Shown here in pieces: positions 57,127 to 64,000 of a DNA stretch of 64,000 nucleotides. The notes beneath the pieces are model-generated. The model was not told the DNA's origin, made no database searches, and saw nothing but the letters and a program-made list of their open reading frames with translations. The position numbers and the translations under genes are program-made. How positions within the stretch are numbered: the stretch's first letter is position 1; each line of letters begins with the position of its first letter. Source of the stretch: Planctomycetota bacterium (GTDB taxonomy: Bacteria; Planctomycetota; Planctomycetia; Pirellulales; PLA5); contig QEVJ01000013.1 of NCBI GenBank assembly GCA_003576845.1, positions 1 through 64,000 on the forward strand. The letters are read 5' to 3'.

Positions 57127-60100
57127 TTACGGCGCGGGCCGCGTTACCTTGGTGTCCGTAGACAGACGTTCGGCCGCTTGTTGCTTGTACGACGCTTGCT
57201 CGGCCGGCCATTCGCCGTCGGCGAGCCGCCGATACAGCGCGCGGGCTTCCGCGAACCGGGCGTGCTTCTCCAACAGTTGGGCGCGATCCCACACCAGCCG
57301 GGCGTTCTTCGGCTCCGCCGCTTCCGCGGCCGCGTAGGCGCGAATCGCCAGCGCCACTTCGCCACGCTCGGCAAGCTGCCGGGCAAGCGCGGCATACGGC
57401 GATTCGGCCGGCTGCCCGCCCGGTTGACCCGGTTGCGGCGCCGCGGTGCTCGCCAGGGGCGTCGTCGCATACGCCCAGGCCAGGTCTTCCTTGCCGAGCG
57501 TGGCCAAAATCTTCGCCGCGCTCAGACAGGCCGCCGACGGATCGGCATCAAGCGTCCGCCAGCGATCGGCCGCGCGGACGACGTTGGCGACGAGCTCGCC
57601 GGTCGCGGGTTGAGACGTGGCCGCGATCGCCGTCGCGAGCTTTTCGTAGCGCTGCATGAGCGATTCGAATGGCTCGCGGGCCGTCGCCACTTCATACGAT
57701 TCGCCGAGCCGCGAATACTCCATTTCCGCGACTTTTTCCCACCGGGCGACGCTTTCGGCCAGCCGTCCGCGCTTCTCGGCCAAATCCGCGGCCAGCCGCC
57801 AGAGCGACACGGAACCGGCGAAGGCATCGTCGTCGAGCAGCGGCGTGAGCAGCACATCCGCCCGGTCGTAATGCCCGGCGTGATACAAGACGCGAATCGC
57901 CAAAAGCGTCGTGTAGGTCGATTCGTTCTTGTCGAGCGCTGCGAGCGTGCGGTTCACGATCTCGTCGCCTAACTCCGTTTGTTCCAGTTGATAAGCTTGC
58001 CAGGCGATGAGCAGCGCCGCCGAAGGCGATTGCCGCGAGGAGAACGTCTTTGCAGCATCGAGCAGCTTCCGCGTGAATACGTTATCGGTCCGCGTGTCGT
58101 TCGGGTTCGCGAGCGTCACGTCATCGCCCGTGAAAGCCTCGCGGAAACCCTGTTCAATAAGCGGCACCTGCCCGGCCGAGAGCACGTCGTCGTACCATGC
58201 TGCGAAGGCTTCGCGGGCCCGCCGACGGTCGCGACTCTTGAGCCAAGCGCGGCCGCCTTCGTAACGCGTCAGCCTATTCCAAGCGGGGTTCTTCGCCCAG
58301 CGTTCGTACCCGAGAGCAAGGTGCGTCCACCGAGCCGGGTTCGTTTCAGCCGCCTGCTGCATCGTTTGCAACACCGCCATCGCCAGTAGCGGCGACCGCG
58401 TATGCTGAACGAAGGCGTTGGCCCTTTGCCAGTTCGCAAGGAAGCGAGCCGCGACCTGGTCCGGCGCCGTTTCGGCAACCGCCGTCGCGGGATCGTCGGC
58501 GCGATAGAGCCGCCGCAGCGTAATCAGCGTCGCCGCGAGCGACCGGCCCGCTTTATCGCCCGCCACGCTCGCGTTGTCGGGCATCGCCGGCGGTTCTGGA
58601 TGCCCGATGCCGCGGTCGGCCAATTCGCGGGCCAACAGCCACGCAATCGGCGAATTCGGATGATCGGCCAACACGGAGGCGGGAATCGGTTTTTCGACGA
58701 TGCCGCCGACCGACGTGATGCTGTCGACTTGCCAATTGCAGCCGGCCAGACAGAGCAGCACATAAAAGCCCAAGCGCCGATCCGCCGCCGTCTGCTTGCC
58801 GCGGACTTGCTCCGGCGAGGCGAAGTACCGCCGGGCGATCAGATCTTGCATGGCCGAAGCGTCGCCGTCGGCCAAAAACGCCGAGAGCGCGTGCATCGCT
58901 TCTTCGTCAGTGTAATTGACATAATCCAGCCCCTTGCCTTCCTTGAGCTTCTCGGTCCGTCCCGTGCCCCAGCGCCGCCACGGCAGCGGGAGCACGACGA
59001 GTTGCTTCGTGTCGGGCGAAACGTTCGGGCCTTTCGTCGGCCGCGCGGCGAGCATCCGTTCGGCCAGGTTCTTTCCCTCGGCGTCGCTCCAAACGATCGA
59101 ACCGCTCGGGCCATACGTAACGCGCAAGAGCAGCTTGCCGTCAACGAGCCATTGCCGCTCGGACAAACGTCCGTCGTCCACGAACACGAGCCGCATTTCA
59201 TACCGCGTCGTGTGCTTTTCGCGCTCGGCGTCCGCAAGCAGTTTGGCGACGTCGATCTTGGCGCGCTTCGCGGCTTCCTTTGCATCTTCCACGACATTCG
59301 CGCCGGCGGAAGATGGTTGCGTGGCGGGCTTGCCGGCGATGGGTCGGTCTTGCACCGCGGCGGCCGCGTCGCTGGCATCGACCTCCGCCGCTTCGACGAT
59401 CTTATCGAGTTCGACCTTCACGACTTCCCACTCGACCTCGCGGACCACGGCCACGGTCCGGTTGTCGACGCGAACCACGTCGCCGCCGACCGCCAAATCT
59501 TCCGCCGTCGGCACGAGCCACGGCACGAGTTGCTCGATCGCCGCGAGGTGGTAGCGCGACATTTTCCGCTTCGCGCCCAAACCCAACTCCGCATAGAGCC
59601 GCCATTCGTGCTCGCCGTCGCAGACGACTTCCTCGGCCAGACCATACTCGGTGTAGCGCGCGTAGCGATGCCGGCCCGCGCCGTCGACGTACACGGTGAG
59701 CGGTTCGTATGGCTCCGCGAGCGGAATCGTCACTTGCTGCCAACCGCGCGACCGCGCCCGGTCGATCAGCTTGCGGGCCGCGTCGTCGATCTTGCCCAAG
59801 GTCGGCCGATGTTCCGGCACTTCCGCCTCGAGCACTGCCTGGGCGTCGACCGCGGTCGTGTACATACCGGGAGCGTAGGAAGCGAGACTCTGTGCCGTGT
59901 GCAGCAGTAGCGGCACGTAGGCGAGGTTCGGATGCTCGTAAAGCAGATTCAGCTTTTCGCCGGGCAGATTCGGCTCGGCAAGAACGGCGTTTTCATAAAG
60001 CTGCTGCTCGGCCAGCGCTTCGCCGCGCACGCCGCGCTCGGCACCGGCCCGCCGCTTGAGCCGTTCGGCTTCCGTCCGCCCGAGCGACGCAACCGACAAG

Positions 60101-63100
60101 CCGAGCGATTGCTTCTTGTCGAGTTCTTCGATGAGCTTAAGCACGGTTTCCGTATCCTGGGGACGGCCCGAAACGATGAGCTTGTCGAGCGCGTCGTTGT
60201 ATTCGATCCGCACCGGACCGATTCCTTGCGTCCGGTTTTCGACCCTGCCGCGGCCCGACCGGCCGAGCATCCATCCGAAGCGATCGACGTCGTACCGGGT
60301 CACGCCGCGGTACTCGACCCAACGTGTGTCGAGGGCGCCGTTGACGTTGACATCCACGCCATTGCCGAACGGGCGATCCCACGTTGGCACAACAGGCCAA
60401 CCGCTGTAGCTCCAAATGCGATCCGGCCTGCCGTCGCGGTTGTTGTCGACGCCCCACAACGCGAAGTCATTATCGAAGTCCGTCACGCTGAGACCGGTAA
60501 GGGGCACGCCATCGCGAACGACTACGACGGGCGGCAGACTGGCGAGCGGATCGAAGTCGAAATGGGCCCAGCCCGTCGAATCGGGACGCGGCGTCAACTT
60601 GATCTGCCGGCTTTGGCCCAAATTCTGAATCCGCCGCGAACCGACCACGGCCAACTCGCCGGGCCGGATCGGGCGCGTGCCATCCGCCACCATCCACGGC
60701 ATCGGGGCCGCTCCGCCCGCCTGCAACTGCGGCGCAGCGAAGTAATAGTCGACGTTCTTACCGGCCACACCGGCGTCTAACTGCCGGTACAAATACAACT
60801 GCTTCTGTTCCGCGACGGCGCCGAGGGCCGTTAGCCGGTCGACGTTGTCGCTGAGCTGTTTGACGTACCGGTTCCTACGTTCAAGTCTCAGGTCGACGCT
60901 CGCCAATTGCTTCCGGCGAACGGTCATGTCTTCCCAAAACGCCGCGTCGGGATACGTGATCGGCGCGTTTTCCGAGAATGGGATTTCTCCGAGTGCCTCG
61001 CGAGAGAATTGATAGACCGCGCCGCCGGCGGGAGCGTTCCACGCAAAACCCGACGCCCGCCCACCGAAGCCCTCGAACTCGACCGCAACCTGTTCCGGCA
61101 TCGCCTCGTAGTACATCCGCCCTTCGACGCCGAAGCTCGGCGGCGTAAAGCGATACGCGAGAGCACTCGGCAGCGAACCGTTCAGGCCCAATGCCGGCGA
61201 AAAAAGCCGTACGTCGTGCTCGACAAGGTCCTCCGCAAGATGCCGCACGGGCCGGCCGAACGTGGTCAGATAGTTGTCCGCCCGCAACACGGTGATGCCG
61301 TCGAACTCCGCCGATCCCGTGGCCAAGCCATACCCGCCGCGCGCCCAATACCGCCCGTTCCACGCCGGCGCGCTCATGTACGATGCCAAAAACCGCGGCT
61401 GTGCGGCGAGCGACCCCAACGTCTCCTCCGTCTTGGCCCGAAACTCCGCAACCTTCTTTTCGAGCTTGTTCTCGGCATCCGTCAGTCCAGCCACCGGTAT
61501 GTCGGACGTCGGCGACGCGGCCACTTGTTCGAGCGGCTCGCGAACCACCGGAATGCTCTCCGGGCAGGGGTACATCGCCCAATGGTCCTTCCGTCCGCGA
61601 TCGACGTTGTACTGCGTGTACATTTCGTCGTTTTCGAGCACCAAGAGCGACGTGAATGGCGACATGACGTACATCGCCTTGCTGAGCGTCGTGATCCGCT
61701 CTTTGTTCGCTTCCGCGTTTTCGGCGAGCAGCCGGTCGATTTCGAGCTTCGCCCACATCCGCGGCAGATAGCCGGCGTTGTCGGCGACGTTGGCGATCGG
61801 GTAAGTCCGTGCGAATGGTTTTCCGTCGAGCGTGCCGGAGAGCGTCACCGATTTCGGCTCGGCATCGACCTTGGCGGCGGCGCCGAGCGCTTTCGTTGCG
61901 GCGGCGCTGTCGAGCCGCACGATCGCACACACCTCTTCGCCATCGGCCACGGTGTCGTCGAACGCCAGCCACGTCCGGCCGGCGTCGTCGGTCACCTTTA
62001 CGTCCAACAGCCGCGGCGTGTTGAGCGTGGCGACCAGATCGAGCGACCGCCAGGCGATGTCCTCGTCGGGATTGATTTGCGTGAAGTAACCGCCGCTCTT
62101 CGCGGCGGCGAGCTTCATCAGCGCACGGTTCCAGCGCTTGCCGACGCCGATGCCGACGTACTTGGCCTTTTCTGGCAGCGCCGCGACGAGTTGCGCCGGG
62201 TCCTGCGGGCCGAGCGCCGCGTGTCCGCTGCCGATGTGGACCAGATATGGATTGCCGCACGCTTCGGCGATCGGTTTCACTGCGGCCAGCGTCGCCGCCA
62301 GATCGAGGGCGCCGAGAAGCTGCGTGTCTTCGAGCCGGGCGACCGCGTCGCGGACGTTCTCGACGGTTGCGGGCTGCATCACGTCGGTCAGGCGGTTCGT
62401 CGCGGCGGCCGCGGCGACGAGCGTGAACGTGTCGTCGTGCTCAATGTGCCCTAGCACACCGCGGGCGACTTCGATTTGCGCCCGCGCGAGAAGCGGATCG
62501 CGATCGGCGGACGTTTCGACCAGCACGATCCAGTCGCGCCGCTCGCGTTTCGCGGTCCGCGGCAGTTCCGGCCGCTGACGGAGCATGTAGTACCGCGACA
62601 ATTCGTGATCGGCCCGCGACAACTTCGCCGCGCGATCGACGGCGTTTGCTGCGGCGTCTTGGGATCGCACGTCTTCCTTGGCCGCTGCGGACTTCTCGGT
62701 CAACTCGACGACGATGTCGCGGTCGAGGCCCGCATCTTTGGCGATCGTCGTGAGCGTCAAGTCGTTGTCGTTCTTGACTGCGGCGAACGTGTGCGAGGGG
62801 CTGCCCCACGTCGTACCGCCGCTCCCTTTGACGTGCACCGTCGCCGACCAGAGGCCGACCTTGCCCAAGTTGTGCCCGGCGGGAAAGCGATACGTCGCCT
62901 TGCCGTAGAGCGAAGGAAGCCGCTGCGTGTAGGAGAGCACGATCCGCTTTTCTTCGCGGCCTTCGAGCGGGAACACGCGCATCCGGAACGTCGTGCCGTC
63001 GATCCATTCGAGCAGCGCCGGGTCTTGCATCTTCCGTTTGATCGACTCGAACACTTCCGCTGCGTGTTGCCGCTCGGCCATGCCCCCTTCCATCAGCTTG

Positions 63101-64000
63101 CCCGCCACGTACATCGCCAGCCGCGAAATCGACGCATCGGCCGGCAACGGGAAGAAAAACGTCCCTTCCTGCCGCGACGAAAGGTGATTGAAATACGTCT
63201 GGTCGATCGTGGTACGGGCAAAGCCGTCCTCGATATGCACGTCGACGTGATACTTGCGCATCGAAAGCCGCGTTTCCTGGCCGTCTTCGGCTTTGACGAC
63301 GAGCGCGCCGCCGGCGTGGTCGCTTGCGGGAACGAGCACGGGCGAGGTTTCACGGGAAAGCTCTTTGGCCCAATCGAGCACCGCGGAGACGCGCGGGGCG
63401 GCTCGCCGTTCGATCGACTCCGATGCGTCGCCGCCGCGACCGAGGACGTCCAGACTCGCCGTGAGCGGTTCGGCTTCGGCCAGCAACCGCTGGCCGACGG
63501 TCAGAGGATCCTCGACGCCGCCGACCGCGACCTTGCCTTGCGCCACGACGACTTCGGTTTCCTGAGGATCGACGCGGACGACGAACTTCGTGCCGAGCGC
63601 GGTCACTTCGCGCCGCGGCGTGGCGACGACGAACCGATCGCTGCTTTCGTTCAATGCTTTGGCATCAATGGGGCGGGCGGCGAGGCTGCGTGCCGCGAGC
63701 GATTGCGGCGCGACCTCGAAAAACGCTTCGCCTTTGGCCAGCGACAGCCGACGCGGACCGTCGACGCGAAGTTCGGTGTTCTCGTTGAGCCAGACGATCG
63801 AGCCGTCCGGCAATTGGGCTCGCTCGCGATCCTGAACGCCGGTCGCGAGCGAATCGCCGACCGCCAGCTTCACCGGGGCGGCGGTCTCCGGGCGCGGCTT
63901 GGGTAACAACCGATCCTTGACCAGCGCCATCATGCCCAACGTCTGCGCCGGCTCTTGCGTGGGAACGATCGGTCGACTCCTCTGCCCGCCAACGGCGAAT
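57127..64000 (-). CDS. Giant FecR-VIT-VWA protein with TPR-like C-terminus (5' end beyond the window)
   Basis: At least 2290 residues; the frame stays open to the right edge, so the true start lies outside. Domains by position: FecR-like (about 63480-63850: LPDGSIVWLNENTELRVDGP; FVVATPRREVTALGTKFVVR), VIT domain (about 62880-63285: YHVDVHIEDGFARTTIDQTY), and a VWA-like domain (about 62020-62540: DWIVLVETSADRDPLLARAQ). The usual MIDAS DxSxS reads ETSAD, so metal binding is doubtful. Further on are a secretin_N/NolW-like segment (about 60120-60240: VRIEYNDALDKLIVSGRPQD TETVLKLI) and a helical, TPR-like C-terminal third (57127-58400: EVALAIRAYAAAEAAEPKNA). Signal and anchor are not visible. FecR is normally an anti-sigma sensor domain; VIT-VWA pairs occur in surface and inter-alpha-trypsin-inhibitor-like proteins. 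The role is unknown. Confidence 0.8.
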   Translation of the reverse strand, partial: FAVGGQRSRPIVPTQEPAQTLGMMALVKDRLLPKPRPETAAPVKLAVGDSLATGVQDRERAQLPDGSIVWLNENTELRVDGPRRLSLAKGEAFFEVAPQSLAARSLAARPIDAKALNESSDRFVVATPRREVTALGTKFVVRVDPQETEVVVAQGKVAVGGVEDPLTVGQRLLAEAEPLTASLDVLGRGGDASESIERRAAPRVSAVLDWAKELSRETSPVLVPASDHAGGALVVKAEDGQETRLSMRKYHVDVHIEDGFARTTIDQTYFNHLSSRQEGTFFFPLPADASISRLAMYVAGKLMEGGMAERQHAAEVFESIKRKMQDPALLEWIDGTTFRMRVFPLEGREEKRIVLSYTQRLPSLYGKATYRFPAGHNLGKVGLWSATVHVKGSGGTTWGSPSHTFAAVKNDNDLTLTTIAKDAGLDRDIVVELTEKSAAAKEDVRSQDAAANAVDRAAKLSRADHELSRYYMLRQRPELPRTAKRERRDWIVLVETSADRDPLLARAQIEVARGVLGHIEHDDTFTLVAAAAATNRLTDVMQPATVENVRDAVARLEDTQLLGALDLAATLAAVKPIAEACGNPYLVHIGSGHAALGPQDPAQLVAALPEKAKYVGIGVGKRWNRALMKLAAAKSGGYFTQINPDEDIAWRSLDLVATLNTPRLLDVKVTDDAGRTWLAFDDTVADGEEVCAIVRLDSAAATKALGAAAKVDAEPKSVTLSGTLDGKPFARTYPIANVADNAGYLPRMWAKLEIDRLLAENAEANKERITTLSKAMYVMSPFTSLLVLENDEMYTQYNVDRGRKDHWAMYPCPESIPVVREPLEQVAASPTSDIPVAGLTDAENKLEKKVAEFRAKTEETLGSLAAQPRFLASYMSAPAWNGRYWARGGYGLATGSAEFDGITVLRADNYLTTFGRPVRHLAEDLVEHDVRLFSPALGLNGSLPSALAYRFTPPSFGVEGRMYYEAMPEQVAVEFEGFGGRASGFAWNAPAGGAVYQFSREALGEIPFSENAPITYPDAAFWEDMTVRRKQLASVDLRLERRNRYVKQLSDNVDRLTALGAVAEQKQLYLYRQLDAGVAGKNVDYYFAAPQLQAGGAAPMPWMVADGTRPIRPGELAVVGSRRIQNLGQSRQIKLTPRPDSTGWAHFDFDPLASLPPVVVVRDGVPLTGLSVTDFDNDFALWGVDNNRDGRPDRIWSYSGWPVVPTWDRPFGNGVDVNVNGALDTRWVEYRGVTRYDVDRFGWMLGRSGRGRVENRTQGIGPVRIEYNDALDKLIVSGRPQDTETVLKLIEELDKKQSLGLSVASLGRTEAERLKRRAGAERGVRGEALAEQQLYENAVLAEPNLPGEKLNLLYEHPNLAYVPLLLHTAQSLASYAPGMYTTAVDAQAVLEAEVPEHRPTLGKIDDAARKLIDRARSRGWQQVTIPLAEPYEPLTVYVDGAGRHRYARYTEYGLAEEVVCDGEHEWRLYAELGLGAKRKMSRYHLAAIEQLVPWLVPTAEDLAVGGDVVRVDNRTVAVVREVEWEVVKVELDKIVEAAEVDASDAAAAVQDRPIAGKPATQPSSAGANVVEDAKEAAKRAKIDVAKLLADAEREKHTTRYEMRLVFVDDGRLSERQWLVDGKLLLRVTYGPSGSIVWSDAEGKNLAERMLAARPTKGPNVSPDTKQLVVLPLPWRRWGTGRTEKLKEGKGLDYVNYTDEEAMHALSAFLADGDASAMQDLIARRYFASPEQVRGKQTAADRRLGFYVLLCLAGCNWQVDSITSVGGIVEKPIPASVLADHPNSPIAWLLARELADRGIGHPEPPAMPDNASVAGDKAGRSLAATLITLRRLYRADDPATAVAETAPDQVAARFLANWQRANAFVQHTRSPLLAMAVLQTMQQAAETNPARWTHLALGYERWAKNPAWNRLTRYEGGRAWLKSRDRRRAREAFAAWYDDVLSAGQVPLIEQGFREAFTGDDVTLANPNDTRTDNVFTRKLLDAAKTFSSRQSPSAALLIAWQAYQLEQTELGDEIVNRTLAALDKNESTYTTLLAIRVLYHAGHYDRADVLLTPLLDDDAFAGSVSLWRLAADLAEKRGRLAESVARWEKVAEMEYSRLGESYEVATAREPFESLMQRYEKLATAIAATSQPATGELVANVVRAADRWRTLDADPSAACLSAAKILATLGKEDLAWAYATTPLASTAAPQPGQPGGQPAESPYAALARQLAERGEVALAIRAYAAAEAAEPKNARLVWDRAQLLEKHARFAEARALYRRLADGEWPAEQASYKQQAAERLSTDTKVTRPAP

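Overview
The window is GC-rich, gene-dense bacterial DNA from a member of the Planctomycetota, probably near the Pirellulales (phylum fairly sure, order inferred). Five large secreted proteins begin with the planctomycete LEPR-XLL-type sorting segment. Four of the secreted proteins carry dockerin-like calcium repeats and three end in PEP-CTERM sorting tails. Two ECF sigma factor genes each sit directly upstream of a Ser/Thr kinase-TPR gene. A Tat-type DUF1501 protein, a sulfatase, a Gfo/Idh/MocA oxidoreductase, a ThuA protein and a PQQ-type sugar dehydrogenase fit the same phylum.

Layout. 254-6788 (-) is a translationally coupled operon: ECF sigma factor, Ser/Thr kinase-TPR, secreted matrixin-like metalloprotease. 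7287-9803 (+) is a divergent secreted protein of five PPC-like repeats. 10059-11378 (+) is a thioredoxin-like secreted protein interrupted by an in-frame UGA directly after a Cys codon, followed by a hairpin that fits the bacterial SECIS rules: a candidate selenoprotein. 11398-17748 holds a sulfatase, a VTC-domain protein, tRNA-Leu(CAG), a zinc-ribbon/GspG-like membrane protein, a CorA-like transporter, an OsmC protein and a UVR-motif protein. 17749-18143 is a nest of short repeats with a MITE-like insertion. 18121-26281 (-) holds a lamin-tail/Fn3/dockerin protein, BON, PII, DUF1501, a small membrane protein, QueE and a Gfo/Idh/MocA oxidoreductase. 27015-40325 holds three PEP-CTERM proteins, an RND efflux pump with its adaptor, a GT4 glycosyltransferase, a FIST sensor and a ThuA protein.

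40613-55369 (-) is the most striking block. In order of transcription it contains a TIGR03032-like protein, a 2554-residue surface protein that embeds both a cyclophilin domain and a DsbA-type CPHC thioredoxin domain among adhesin repeats, a second ECF sigma factor, a second Ser/Thr kinase-TPR, and another LEPR-XLL secreted protein. The sigma-kinase-secreted protein order repeats the first operon. 55595-64000 (-) carries DAHP synthase, tRNA-His(GTG) and a giant FecR-VIT-VWA protein that runs off the right edge.

Much of the coding capacity goes to exported proteins and to their likely signalling control. Between genes there are several families of short dispersed inverted repeats and four heptanucleotide tandem tracts. 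Functions are read from motifs in the translated sequence; no database search was possible.
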